DNA of 37,690 nt from Verrucomicrobiaceae bacterium (GCA_947440575.1 CANETF010000020.1:1-37690); one strand, 5' to 3'; counted from the first letter of the stretch, positions 8,101-16,928 are shown. Translations and numbers: made by a program. The notes: a model not told the origin generated them from the sequence alone.

Positions 8101-10128
8101 GTTGGCCGGACCATGAGTAGGGCCGCGAGTGTCATTGTGAATCACCGCCTGATTGCAGAAATCGACAACATAAAGCGCCCCATCTGGACCCACACGCACC
8201 TCAATGGGCCGGAACCACAGATTCGTGCTTCGAATGAACTCCGTCTGCTCACGCCCCGGCTCGCGCTTCGCTTTGTAGGTCACACCATCAGGCTCCACCA
8301 TGAAGTGGCTAACAATGTTCAGTGTCGGCTCGGTGGTGAAGTAACCGTAGTTCCACTTCGCAGGCCACGCGCCGCCTTCATAAATCGCGCATCCCGCAGC
8401 AGCCGTGTAGCTCCCCACCTGATCGATCTGCACATAGGCCTGCTGCTCCCAATGCATCGCCGGAAAGGTCGGCTCCTTGGGCAGCATCCCGTTCGTCCCC
8501 ATCACTCCAGGTAGCTTGCCTTTCGCCAGCACATACTCCGGCAGCACGACGTGGATGAAGTGATTGCCGCTCGTCGGCTGCGTGTAAAAAACCTGACCAT
8601 CGCTGGTAATGTCAAGCCCCCAAGTGTTACCCCCACGTGAAGCATACTGCTCGAACGCGCTGCCATCCGGCTTAAAGCGCACCACACCTGCCCCAATGGC
8701 TCCGAAGCCCTTGCTCCCATCACCGGATTTCACGTCGTCGGTGCTCGAATAGCCATGCGTCGCATAAACCCACCCATCCAGCCCCCACCGCATGTTGTTG
8801 ATCACGGCGTGTGTGTCGCGATTTCCCAAGTTCGTGTACAGCTTGCTGCGTTTGTCCGCCTGGTCGTCTCCGTTCGTGTCCTCAAAATACCAGATGTCCG
8901 GCGCAGCACAGACGATGACGCCATTTTTGTAAAACACACTGCTCGTGGCCAACTCAATCTCGTCCGCAAACACCTGCTTCTTGTCCATGACACCGTCACC
9001 ATTCGTGTCGGAAAGAATGCTCACCTGATCAAGCGGCTTGCGGTCATACTGGCCGGGCTTGATCGCCCCGCTGTCCTTCCACGCGTCCACGTTCGATTGC
9101 CGCAACCCATTCGGATACTCCGGCGTCTCAACTACCCACAAACGCCCTTTCTCGTCCCAGTCGATGTTCATCGGCTTGTTGATCAGTGGCTCAGCAGCTA
9201 CCAGCGAAAGATTGAACTCCGGATGCACTTCGAGAGCCTTCGGCAGCTCCTGCGGGCTCGGACAACCGCCCTCAACATAGCGCAACGCATCGCCCAGCTC
9301 GGCCGGCTTGCAAAACTCGTCGATGTTCTCACGCTTCCCTGCCCAGGCGATGCCGCGCAAGATCATCGTACGCACCGCGTTGTGGCTGAAATTCTTGTAC
9401 CAATGGCCAGGGATGCAAGTGAAAGCGCGATACTGCTCCTTCTCATAAGTCCACACCTGCGGCTGGATGTCGTAAATATTGACCGCCTTCTTCTTCGCCA
9501 CGGCCTCGGCGGCACGCTGCTGGGCCTCCTTGTTGCCGCCTTTCACCTGCGGGGTGTTCGGAGTGTAAGCAGCGGCGAGGATCTTGGCCTCGGGCAGCAA
9601 ATCCATGTCATAGTAGATCTCGTCGTCGATGTCGAAGTTGCTGATATCCTTCGTGATCGCGTTGTCGTGATCGGTGAAATAAAGGCTCATCGGCGCCTCC
9701 AGCCACTTCGTCTGCCCAAAATGCCACGAGCCGCCGATGATACCCTTGAACCAGTCGTGGTCCTTAGACACCGCCGCTGCGTGGATCGTCACCACGCCGC
9801 CGCCACGGGCAAGGAACTCCATCAGATTCTTCCGCTCATCGCCGATCTTGATGTTTCCAGCCTCCTGAGCATGGAGGATGAGCACGTCCGTCTTGTCGAG
9901 TTGCTCCTTCGTGGGGAAGTCCATGCCGCCATCGGCTTTGACGCCACGTTCATTGAGCATCGGCACCCAGTCTTTGAGAAACTGCGGGAAATCATGCGCG
10001 CCAGGACCGTGCGATTTTTTGCCAGCACGGATGAAGACGCGGAGCGGCTCAGCAGCACAAATCGTCGTTGTCGGAAGCAAAACTCCCAGCACAGCGGCAA
10101 CGAATAGAAAGGTTTTTACAGCAGTCAT
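5134..10128 (-). CDS. Giant secreted ThuA - PVC-type CxxCH haem protein - ThuA
   Basis: A 1664-residue multidomain protein. The chosen ATG gives a signal peptide (MTAVKTFLFVAAVLGVLL, cleavage near ICA-AEP); an upstream in-frame start would put 26 non-hydrophobic residues before it. Domain order is a ThuA-like domain (about 30-300), a PVC 'membrane-bound dehydrogenase' propeller (about 305-725, starting near NIDWDEKGRLWVVETPEYPNG), and an alanine-rich helical, HEAT-like stretch (about 740-1040). Then come a c-type cytochrome domain with C1072-AVC-H1076 and a candidate axial Met1167 in SLMPEG, a beta-rich domain (about 1200-1370), a Pro/Lys/Gly linker, and a second ThuA-like domain (about 1448-1663). 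Families of this type are abundant in Planctomycetes and Verrucomicrobia and are thought to act in periplasmic carbohydrate oxidation; the substrate cannot be told from sequence. Confidence 0.88.
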   Translation of the reverse strand: MTAVKTFLFVAAVLGVLLPTTTICAAEPLRVFIRAGKKSHGPGAHDFPQFLKDWVPMLNERGVKADGGMDFPTKEQLDKTDVLILHAQEAGNIKIGDERKNLMEFLARGGGVVTIHAAAVSKDHDWFKGIIGGSWHFGQTKWLEAPMSLYFTDHDNAITKDISNFDIDDEIYYDMDLLPEAKILAAAYTPNTPQVKGGNKEAQQRAAEAVAKKKAVNIYDIQPQVWTYEKEQYRAFTCIPGHWYKNFSHNAVRTMILRGIAWAGKRENIDEFCKPAELGDALRYVEGGCPSPQELPKALEVHPEFNLSLVAAEPLINKPMNIDWDEKGRLWVVETPEYPNGLRQSNVDAWKDSGAIKPGQYDRKPLDQVSILSDTNGDGVMDKKQVFADEIELATSSVFYKNGVIVCAAPDIWYFEDTNGDDQADKRSKLYTNLGNRDTHAVINNMRWGLDGWVYATHGYSSTDDVKSGDGSKGFGAIGAGVVRFKPDGSAFEQYASRGGNTWGLDITSDGQVFYTQPTSGNHFIHVVLPEYVLAKGKLPGVMGTNGMLPKEPTFPAMHWEQQAYVQIDQVGSYTAAAGCAIYEGGAWPAKWNYGYFTTEPTLNIVSHFMVEPDGVTYKAKREPGREQTEFIRSTNLWFRPIEVRVGPDGALYVVDFCNQAVIHNDTRGPTHGPANAAVRPDRDHYYGRIWKVQHKEAKKLPVADYGLRNEMRDLSKLAEAAIHPNGEVRSTAARIYLGTETSYGGVLVPMMGSKALQANEAAKQAANADKLLQDFAAAQDDWTRSAIVAAAAEKPAEVIASALSSSSPESLSNFVSALLPVALPANAEKLISACAQADAKADPVKSAILRGIATSMNEAPALSPALMEALKKLLGQPSLAAATLPLVTKWDKGGGLAAEVKAQLDKLSATLSDNAASVEARVSAAKGLVAVGGASQEQVVRVLARPEVPAALQAAIVAALDESGGVEAIVPAFGSLKREQQTQAFEAMLKRPEATGALLDAVKAGSIDRAIFAPGDVARLRSHPNKQIAKRANELFKVDNSAKDAIIAKLVPEVEKPGDAVRGKMFFTAACAVCHKLGDIGVAVGPPLDGMGAHGPAELLVHIVDPNREVDPSFWAFNVTTKKGEVLQGVVTSENSATVTLATQVGVREIAKSDIEKRENTQRSLMPEGLDGLGPEALRDILAFIVGDAAKQFRILHLADAFTADSRDGVFASARPEGGRVKLNKFGNVKVEGVPFFIQDPTKSSTGGNLIVLKGGPGKDNHSQTFPAKAEVAINVAAKRLQILSGVSGWGWPAVQDEAPALKATVVYEGGEKEEFTFFNGIHFSDYIRPVEVPGSKGIEGLADGQEPRLLTLELTKKGIAKTLILESPAENKTPPVIVAVTADIEGKGPAPLDADVSKRPPPPAKGKGKGKAKNEAVSAPETGPKEGGKGDGPLVPAAPVQWEAGKTRVLVIGGGSSHNFKDFFGTTDVATLKAAGFSVHYTEDRDQAAAELANADAAIISVNRKFFDTTAYRKALFDFASAGKGIVMLHPGTWYGFTGWPELNAQIVGGGARGHDKIHPFEVKKIKSHPVMEGVPESFTVEDELYYVNAEPDKVPAGTAKIAVLAETSPSDKYQKPHPSVWITEHPQAKIVGMALGHDARTHDHAGYRQLLINAAKWVSGK

Positions 10129-10310
10129 GGATTGAGGATAGATCAATGAAACGCACCTTGGGAAGCTTGTTGTCGCACGGAAAACTATCGGGAATGCACA
10201 TCGCACCCCTCACCCTCCCCCTTCCTTCATCGGGAACGACCCAAAACTCCCCTCAACCCCGGTTGACAGACCCTCGATTTATCGCTCGTTTCATTCATGT
10301 TGTCCAATCG

Positions 10311-11048
10311 ATGAATTCTCAATCCACCAGCTTCCCCAAGACCCGGTGGACCCTAATCCAAAAGGTGCGCTCGGGCTCCGAACAAGAAAAGTCCAACGCT
10401 CTCCAGGACCTCTGCAAAGCCTACTGGTTTCCCCTCTACGCCTTCGCTCGAAAGGGTGGCCAATCCCAGCAGCAGGCCGAAGACGCCGTGCAGGATTTCA
10501 TGTGCACCATCCTCGATTCCGACCTCTTCGCCAAAGCCGAGCAATCTCGCGGCCACCTGCGCACCCTCCTCCTCACCCATTTCACCGCTAGCCTCAACAA
10601 TAGCCACAACCACGACGCCCGCCTAAAACGCGGTGGAGCATCCGTTCACATCCCGCTCGACCTGCCCAATCCTGAGGGTCAATACCAACTCGAAATCCAA
10701 TCGTTGGACCTTCCGCCCGATGTCATCTACCACCGCCAATGGGCCCAAAACCTCATCCAGCGCGCTCTCGACCGCCTCAAACAACTCTTCTCCGAACAGG
10801 GCCAAACGGAGCGCTTCAAATCCCTCCGCGCCTTCCTCCCTCTCAATGATGAGGCAGACGAAGCCGACATGGACGCCGCCGCTGCCGCCGCCGGCCTCTC
10901 CTCGTCCGCCTTTCGCACCGCCCTCCATCGAACACGCCAACACTATCGCAAACTCATCATGACCGAAATCGGACACACCATCGGCACCGATGACCCCCTT
11001 CTGATTCAAGAGGAAATGCGCGCCTTGTTTCAGGTCCTTACCCGATAA
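10311..11048 (+). CDS. ECF-like RNA polymerase sigma factor of the PVC kinase-associated type
   Basis: A 245-residue sigma-70-family regulator. The N-terminal part TRWTLIQKVRSGSEQEKSNA and AEDAVQDFMCTIL match region 2 of the ECF-like sigma factors common in Planctomycetes and Verrucomicrobia. The C-terminal AAAAAGLSSSAFRTALHRTR helix pair is region 4, which binds the -35 element. The ATG at 10311 places the TRWTLI motif about 11 residues from the N-terminus, as usual; a longer in-frame start at 10068 would run into the divergent gene. It is followed after 14 bp by a Ser/Thr kinase gene, a recurrent pairing in this phylum, suggesting that kinase signalling controls the sigma factor. No anti-sigma gene is adjacent. 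The 182-bp divergent spacer before it should hold promoters for both directions, but none is clear. Confidence 0.85.
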   Translation: MNSQSTSFPKTRWTLIQKVRSGSEQEKSNALQDLCKAYWFPLYAFARKGGQSQQQAEDAVQDFMCTILDSDLFAKAEQSRGHLRTLLLTHFTASLNNSHNHDARLKRGGASVHIPLDLPNPEGQYQLEIQSLDLPPDVIYHRQWAQNLIQRALDRLKQLFSEQGQTERFKSLRAFLPLNDEADEADMDAAAAAAGLSSSAFRTALHRTRQHYRKLIMTEIGHTIGTDDPLLIQEEMRALFQVLTR

Positions 11049-11062
11049 AACACTCGTCTCCC

Positions 11063-14000
11063 GTGTCAGATCAACCCCTCCCCCCATCCACTTCCGAACC
11101 CGAGACCGTGGCCGTCGGAGAATGGGCGGGACTTCTCCGCGTTGCCATGACACCCGGCGACGACTCCCTTGATGACGACCTGTTCTCTGCCGACCTGTCC
11201 GCCTACGCCAATCAACCCGGCCAAACCATCGGCCCCTACACCCTTTGCCAAAAATTGGGAGAAGGTGGCTTCGGCCTCGTCTGGCGGGCCGAACAAACCA
11301 CCCCTATCCGCCGCCAAGTCGCCCTCAAAGTCATCAAGGTCGGCATGGATACCCTCCAGGTCGTCGCTCGGTTCAATGTCGAACGCCAAACGTTGGCACT
11401 CATGGATCACCCTGGGATCGCTTCCGTCTACGACGCCGGCACCACCTCCACAGGTCGCCCTTACTTCGTCATGGAGTTGGTCCATGGCCTGCCCATCACC
11501 ACCTACTGCGAACAACGCCAACTCTCCCTACCGGATCGCCTTCGACTCTTTGTCGATGTCTGTAAGGCCGTCCAACACGCCCACCAAAAAGGCATCCTCC
11601 ATCGCGATCTCAAACCCCCCAACATCATGGTCATCGACATCGATGGCACCCCTCAACCCAAAATCATCGACTTCGGCATCGCCAAAGCCCTTGAATCCGC
11701 CTCACTCCCCGAATCCCAGCTCGCCACCCGGGGCGATATCCTGCTCGGCACGCCCGACTACATGAGCCCCGAACAGTCGATTCCTGGCAATCCAGATCTC
11801 GATACCCGCACCGATATCTACGCTCTTGGCGTCATACTGCACGAAATGCTAACCGGCCAGACACCGCAATGCATGGCCCACGGAAAAACCTCCACCTTGC
11901 TGGGCCGCCTCCAACACTCGCCTCACACCGACCTCAAACGACCCAGCACCCTGGCAAGGCACTCTCAGGAAAAGTCAACCGCCCCCGACTTCACCCCTCA
12001 ACTCAAAGGTGACCTCGATTGGATTCTCCTCAAAGCCCTCGCCCACAATCGTTCAGATCGCTATGCTTCCGCTGATGCCTTCGCCGCGGACATCCTCAAT
12101 CACCTCGCTGATCGCCCAATCACCGCTGGTAAGCCGTCCTCAGTTCTTACAGCCACCAAGTTCATCCGCCGCAACCGAATTGTAGTGCTCGGTGCCTGCG
12201 CCCTCTTCCTCATCCTTGCCATCGCTACGGCCTTAACCAGTAACGCCTACATGCGCGAATCCAAAATGCGCCTGCAAGCCGACCAATTGCGGGCCATCTC
12301 CGAAACTCAAACCCGAAAAGCCGAGCAAACGCTGGATTTCTTGACCAAACTTTTGCAGCGCACCGGAGAGCACGTCAAAAACGGTAAGAATCCTGAAGCC
12401 TTGCGCCTCGCCCTGGAAGAACTTCAATCGAACGCCGAAACCTTTTCTTCCGACCCCGAAGTCAATCAAGCGATCGCCGGCCGAACCGCACTCATTTTCA
12501 GAGCGCTTCGAAGCGACTCCAAGGCCCATCCATTGATCGCACAGCAACTCCAATCGTTGCAAGACTCCCGCCCCGAAGATGACCCGGAACTCCTTAACAC
12601 CCGCGAAGCCTACGCCAGAACCCTCTATCTGCAGGGTCATTATGCCGAGAGCCACCGGCAATACGATGAACTCATCCGCTACTGGCAATCCCAGCTTCAC
12701 AGGAAAGACGGACCCCGCCGCCTCTTTCTGGTCCGAAGAAAACGAGCCGATGTCTGGGCAAAGTCCGGACGCCTCAATGAAGCCCTGGTAGAGTTCGCCG
12801 ACATTCGTTCCAATGCGACCGCCGAGAACCGCGCGCACTCCAACTGGACGGTCCTCCTTCGCGCTCACGCCGATGCACTTACTTCAGCAGGTAAATTCAA
12901 CGAAGCCGAACAAACCTATACGGAAATTCTTCGTGATCTACCTGTGGAAACAGACAAACAAAAACACGATGCTTCCACCATTTATCATGGCCGCAGCGGC
13001 TTGCTCGTCAAAAAACGAGACTTACCCGCAGCAATCACTTCATTGCAAAAAGCCATCGAACTCCAAACAATCGCCAAAGGCCCAGACTCACCTTGGCTTT
13101 CCGATTGGCGGGTGGGTCTCTCCCGTCTACTGACCGCTCAAGATCAAAATGCCGAAGCCATCAAGTTAACCCAGTCAGCCCTCGATGCGGTCTTGCGCAC
13201 CGCCCAATCCGAACGCATCCACCTCGTTCACCGGGCTCTCGCAGACAACTACGAAGCCGCCGGTCTTCACGAACAAGCCGCCGATTCTTTCGATGCCTCT
13301 TCCAAACTCGAATTGCAAATGAACCCCATCCCAAACGAAGCTTGGCTGGATCGTTCGCGCTTCATCCTCAATAACGCCCTTTGCGGAAACTTCAGCGAGG
13401 CCATCTCCGCCGCACGCACGATGAAAGACATCCTTGCCACCATGGCCGAGGATCCAGAAATGAACTCCGACCGTTCACAAATTGAAACCGCTCTCGCCTT
13501 CACCCACGCAGCTTCAGCCGAAGCGCGTGGTGTCGCACCCAACCGCGCCACCATCCTCAAAACTCGCCAGCTAGGCATTCCCATCATCGAACAGTTTCGA
13601 ATCGAACACGGCCAAAAACCCTCTTCCACGATACCACACACGGTCTTCCACGCCATGGAACGGGCGACCAAGCCAAAAAACAACGGTCCGGCCCCCTCCT
13701 CGGCGGATCTCCTCGCCCTCAATCAAGCCCTCAATGATCGTTGGCTCGGTAGCGACCCCCAAGGCAATCTCCTTGAACTCGCCGCCGCCCTCCGCGTCAC
13801 AGGCCAACCCCAGGCCGCAATCACCCTCTATGAGTCCATCGCCACAATGGACCCCAGCCGATCACCCGTTCGCAGTCGCCACTTGAGCGCACTCATTCTC
13901 GCCGCCGAAACTTGGCTTCAGCTGGGTGACAAAAAATCCGCAGACGCCATTCTCTCTCGACTTGATGAAAGACACCGCTCCGGACAGGAAACCATCGCCA

Positions 14001-14176
14001 ATTCCGCCTTACTCCAGCGAATGACCACCCTCTTGAAGACTGGAGATCCTCGACCTTTCAAACTCGCTCCGCCACAAACGCCTTCACCAACTCAACATCT
14101 GCAGCCAAAGGATTCCGCACCAAGGCCTTCCCCTTCAGAAGTTCTAAAGCAGAATGGATCGGCTCCGATCCAGTAG
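11063..14176 (+). CDS. Membrane Ser/Thr protein kinase with C-terminal TPR-like region
   Basis: A 1037-residue protein starting at GTG 14 bp after the sigma factor. The kinase domain runs from about residue 57 to 350. It has the glycine loop GEGGFG (66-71), catalytic VALK Lys89, HRDLKPPN (Asp182, Asn187), DFG (203-205) and PDYMSPEQ in the activation segment, so all catalytic residues are present. A single TM helix lies at about 373-392. The remaining ~640 residues are helical, with TPR-like segments (for example LAALNEAEQTYTEILRDL-type repeats), and probably sense or scaffold on the far side of the membrane. The Pro/Ser-rich last 39 residues lie in the 119-bp antisense overlap with thrC. Likely operonic with, and regulating, the preceding sigma factor (inference from context). 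Confidence 0.9.
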   Translation: MSDQPLPPSTSEPETVAVGEWAGLLRVAMTPGDDSLDDDLFSADLSAYANQPGQTIGPYTLCQKLGEGGFGLVWRAEQTTPIRRQVALKVIKVGMDTLQVVARFNVERQTLALMDHPGIASVYDAGTTSTGRPYFVMELVHGLPITTYCEQRQLSLPDRLRLFVDVCKAVQHAHQKGILHRDLKPPNIMVIDIDGTPQPKIIDFGIAKALESASLPESQLATRGDILLGTPDYMSPEQSIPGNPDLDTRTDIYALGVILHEMLTGQTPQCMAHGKTSTLLGRLQHSPHTDLKRPSTLARHSQEKSTAPDFTPQLKGDLDWILLKALAHNRSDRYASADAFAADILNHLADRPITAGKPSSVLTATKFIRRNRIVVLGACALFLILAIATALTSNAYMRESKMRLQADQLRAISETQTRKAEQTLDFLTKLLQRTGEHVKNGKNPEALRLALEELQSNAETFSSDPEVNQAIAGRTALIFRALRSDSKAHPLIAQQLQSLQDSRPEDDPELLNTREAYARTLYLQGHYAESHRQYDELIRYWQSQLHRKDGPRRLFLVRRKRADVWAKSGRLNEALVEFADIRSNATAENRAHSNWTVLLRAHADALTSAGKFNEAEQTYTEILRDLPVETDKQKHDASTIYHGRSGLLVKKRDLPAAITSLQKAIELQTIAKGPDSPWLSDWRVGLSRLLTAQDQNAEAIKLTQSALDAVLRTAQSERIHLVHRALADNYEAAGLHEQAADSFDASSKLELQMNPIPNEAWLDRSRFILNNALCGNFSEAISAARTMKDILATMAEDPEMNSDRSQIETALAFTHAASAEARGVAPNRATILKTRQLGIPIIEQFRIEHGQKPSSTIPHTVFHAMERATKPKNNGPAPSSADLLALNQALNDRWLGSDPQGNLLELAAALRVTGQPQAAITLYESIATMDPSRSPVRSRHLSALILAAETWLQLGDKKSADAILSRLDERHRSGQETIANSALLQRMTTLLKTGDPRPFKLAPPQTPSPTQHLQPKDSAPRPSPSEVLKQNGSAPIQ

Positions 14177-15410
14177 CCTGCATGACGACCTCCGGAAACT
14201 TCGCCGGACTCGCCGTTGCCAAAACCACACTCACTCCGTCCGGTGCCATCCCTTTAAACGCACACGCCGTGTGGGGATCCACCACATACCCGTATTCCTT
14301 CCAAACCCGCTCAATCGCCCCGGGAATCTCCACATCGTCCATGCGCGATGCCCTGAATCCATTGTCCAACTGACCAAACTCCACCACCTCGCCCGCCTTC
14401 ATTCGTCCCATCACCTCTCTCACTTTCGCCGTGTCCTGCTCCAGCATGTAATACAAGAACCGCTCAAAGTTTGATGCCGCCTGAATGTCCATGCTCGGAG
14501 CAAAGCTTGGCTTCACCACTCCTTCCTCATACCGTCCCGTCGTAAAGAACCGGAACAAAATGTCGTTCTGGTTCGTCGCCACCCGAAAGCCCCCCACCTT
14601 CAAACCCATCTGCTTCACCAGCCAACCAGCCAGCACATTCCCAAAGTTGCCCGTTGGCACCACGAACTCCACCGTCTCACGCACCGCCGGAGGCAGCTTC
14701 AACCACGCCCAGATGTAGTAAACACTCTGCGCCAAAACACGCGCAATGTTGATCGAATTCACCGCCGATAGTCCACACCGCTCAACAAAAGCCGTGTCAG
14801 CAAACGCCTCCTTCACCATCCGCTGGGCATCATCAAATGTCCCCGGCACCGGTATCGCAAACACATTGGCCGCTCCCGTGCATGCCATCTGCCGCTCCTG
14901 CAACGGCGCCACCCGACCATCTGGGTACATGATGAAAATCGTAATCCCCTCCTGTCCCATGCACCCATGAATGGCCGCGCTCCCCGTGTCGCCCGAGGTC
15001 GCCCCCAACACCGCAATCGACCGACCACTCATGCGCACCTGCCGCTTGTACAGAAGCCCCAACAATTGCAACGCGAAATCCTTGAACGCCAAGGTCGGCC
15101 CATGAAACAACTCCAGCACATACGTCCGCTCGTCCAACTCCACCAGCGGCGCCACATCGGGCGACTCAAATCTCGCATACGCCGCACTCGTTAACTCATG
15201 CCACTCCACTTTTGAGATCTCTGGCGCAAAGATCGAGAAAAACTCCGCCGCTACCTCCGCATAGCTCAACCTTTCCCATTCGCTCAACTTCTCTGCGATC
15301 GACGGCAGCACCTCCGGCAGAAACAAACCCCCGTCCGGAGCCAAACCTGCCTCCACCGCCTCCGAAAACGAATGCGGTGACGTCAATCCTCGTGTTGAAA
15401 CATACTTCAT
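14058..15410 (-). CDS. thrC: Threonine synthase
   Basis: A 450-residue PLP enzyme converting O-phosphohomoserine to threonine in the cytoplasm. It begins MKYVSTRGLTSPHSFSEAV, typical of the longer ThrC class. The PLP lysine is Lys110 in HGPTLAFKDFALQLLG, followed by GATSGDTGSAAIHG (phosphate/PLP binding) and VVPTGNFGNVLAGW. The ATG at 15410 has a GGGGGAG Shine-Dalgarno just upstream; an in-frame start at 15500 would add 30 residues and overlap the divergent gene. The last 119 bp overlap the end of the rightward kinase gene. Confidence 0.95.
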   Translation of the reverse strand: MKYVSTRGLTSPHSFSEAVEAGLAPDGGLFLPEVLPSIAEKLSEWERLSYAEVAAEFFSIFAPEISKVEWHELTSAAYARFESPDVAPLVELDERTYVLELFHGPTLAFKDFALQLLGLLYKRQVRMSGRSIAVLGATSGDTGSAAIHGCMGQEGITIFIMYPDGRVAPLQERQMACTGAANVFAIPVPGTFDDAQRMVKEAFADTAFVERCGLSAVNSINIARVLAQSVYYIWAWLKLPPAVRETVEFVVPTGNFGNVLAGWLVKQMGLKVGGFRVATNQNDILFRFFTTGRYEEGVVKPSFAPSMDIQAASNFERFLYYMLEQDTAKVREVMGRMKAGEVVEFGQLDNGFRASRMDDVEIPGAIERVWKEYGYVVDPHTACAFKGMAPDGVSVVLATASPAKFPEVVMQATGSEPIHSALELLKGKALVRNPLAADVELVKAFVAERV

Positions 15411-15492
15411 ACTCCCCCCAAACAAACCCAGCCCAAAGGCAACCTCAACCCCGAAATCCAAACCACAATGCTTCCCCGTTCGTAGTTTTCCC

Positions 15493-15984
15493 GTGAGCAT
15501 TCACACCCTCCATCAAACTCAAATACTCTCCATCTCCGCTGCCGCGGCGTGGACTTTCTTCTCCAACCCCGCCAACCTCGCCCAACTCACCCCTCCGGAT
15601 CTCGCCATGCGCCGCCCCGGCGGTGACCAAATCGCTCCCGTTTTCCCAGGACAAATGCTTTGGTTCCAAATCCAACTCGCCCCGTTTGTCTGGAAAACCT
15701 GGCTCACTCACATCACCCACGTCGACCCAGGCGTCTCCTTCATTGACGAACAACGCTCGGGCCCCTACAAACTCTGGCGTCATCGCCACCTCATCACCCC
15801 CCTCACTGATTCCACCTGTGAAATCACCGACACCGTCCACTACTCCCTCCCCTTCCAACCATTTGGTGAACTAGCTCACCCGCTCTTCGTCCGCCCCATG
15901 CTGCAAAAAATCTTCGCCTATCGCCGCGAAACACTCGAAAAAATCTTCCCCTCCCCTAGCCCTGCATCACCTCCGGTTGCGTAA
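15493..15984 (+). CDS. SRPBCC / START-like ligand-binding domain protein
   Basis: A 163-residue protein of the SRPBCC (Bet v 1-like) superfamily, similar to the polyketide-cyclase-like domain of cell-division-inhibitor-type SRPBCC proteins. Recognisable features are the AAAAWTFFSNPANLAQLTPP helix, the W-F-Q-I strand, the HVDPGVSFIDEQRSGPYKLW stretch and the C-terminal long helix RPMLQKIFAYRRETLEKIF. The fold binds a hydrophobic ligand in a helix-grip cavity; the ligand is unknown. It starts at GTG, divergent from thrC with 82 bp between the start codons. The sequence CGTAGTTTTCCC directly precedes the GTG, a near copy of the leader of the desaturase gene at 25425. Confidence 0.75.
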   Translation: MSIHTLHQTQILSISAAAAWTFFSNPANLAQLTPPDLAMRRPGGDQIAPVFPGQMLWFQIQLAPFVWKTWLTHITHVDPGVSFIDEQRSGPYKLWRHRHLITPLTDSTCEITDTVHYSLPFQPFGELAHPLFVRPMLQKIFAYRRETLEKIFPSPSPASPPVA

Positions 15985-16002
15985 CCTCACACAGCAACTC
16001 CA

Positions 16003-16200
16003 ATGCACACCGTCGACGTCACCTGCCCTTCCTGCTACGAAGTCTTTTCGGCCCCTTGCCCTCACTTCGACGAACTGCCTTCAGATGTCGACTACGACTG
16101 CGAAATCTGCTGCCGCCCGCTCCGCATCTACTTTGACCATTCCGACGTGGATGTCCAGGCCACCGCCTACGGCCTCGGCGACAGCGGCCCCTACGGTTGA
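16003..16200 (+). CDS. CPXCG-motif cysteine-rich protein
   Basis: A 65-residue protein of the Cys_rich_CPXCG family, a small probable zinc-ribbon. It has C8-PS-C11 near the N-terminus, C19, and C33-EI-C36-C37, followed by a YFDHSDVDV strand. The function of the family is unknown; the two Cys pairs suggest one bound metal. It starts 18 bp after the SRPBCC gene on the same strand, so co-transcription is likely. No Shine-Dalgarno is visible. Confidence 0.82.
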   Translation: MHTVDVTCPSCYEVFSAPCPHFDELPSDVDYDCEICCRPLRIYFDHSDVDVQATAYGLGDSGPYG

Positions 16201-16343
16201 TTCCCAGCGTTAGCTCCCAGACTTTCCCATCGACTCGGGTTTGATCCTCCACCCGACACGATCACCAAAAGCAGGCACCACTGAGTGTGCCAAGTGACGG
16301 ATCTGACTCGATCACCCTTTCCAGTCCTCAAAAAAGGCATGGC

Positions 16344-16871
16344 ATGGCGGGGAACATGCGCTATCCAAACTCAGACATGCCCGACGAAGCCTCTTCAGCT
16401 CAGATCTCCGCCCCACTCCTTTACCGCCCCAACGTCGCGGCCATCCTCGAGCGCCACAATGGCGACATCTTTGTCGCTGAACGCATCAACGTCAAAGGTG
16501 CTTGGCAGTTCCCCCAGGGCGGTGTCGACTCAGGTGAAGCTCTCGAAGCCGCTTTCTATCGTGAGCTGGAAGAAGAAATTGGCGTCAAACCCGAGCACAT
16601 CGAAATCATCGAGTCCCGCTCCGGTTACCGCTATGCCTTCCCCAAAGGCCGCCTCAAATACGGCATCTATGGCGGCCAGGAACAAACCTATTACCGCTGC
16701 CGCTTCCTCGGCAATGACACCGACATCTGTCTCGACGCTCACCAGCAAGAATTCAGCAAGTGGCGCTGGATCCCACCCGCCATCTTCCAGCTAGCCTGGG
16801 TCCCCAAATTCAAACGCGAGGTCTACCGCCAACTCTTCCACGACTTCTATCAGATCGATCTCGTCGAATAA
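16344..16871 (+). CDS. rppH: Nudix hydrolase, RNA pyrophosphohydrolase (RppH)-like
   Basis: A 175-residue Nudix protein. YRPNVAAILERHNGDIFVAE and GAWQFPQGGVDSGE are typical of RppH/Ap4A pyrophosphohydrolases. The 23-residue Nudix box is complete at residues 59-81: GG..E65, then R73-E-L-E-E-E-I-G-V. Members remove pyrophosphate from 5'-triphosphate RNA ends or cleave dinucleoside polyphosphates; sequence alone does not decide between them. Several starts are possible (GTG 16287, ATG 16344, 16356, 16377). 16344 is preferred because AAAAAAGG lies about 6 nt before it. The domain itself begins about 25 residues in. It converges on recQ with a 57-bp gap. Confidence 0.88.
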   Translation: MAGNMRYPNSDMPDEASSAQISAPLLYRPNVAAILERHNGDIFVAERINVKGAWQFPQGGVDSGEALEAAFYRELEEEIGVKPEHIEIIESRSGYRYAFPKGRLKYGIYGGQEQTYYRCRFLGNDTDICLDAHQQEFSKWRWIPPAIFQLAWVPKFKREVYRQLFHDFYQIDLVE

Positions 16872-16928
16872 AACAGCCTTTGAGGCCGCACCGCCACCGG
16901 GCAGTTTGACAAGATTTCGAGAACCGGG

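Noticed and set aside
8755..10107. 450-codon open frame opposite the giant ThuA/haem gene
   Set aside because: Lies wholly inside a gene with clear domains on the other strand; no recognisable protein family.
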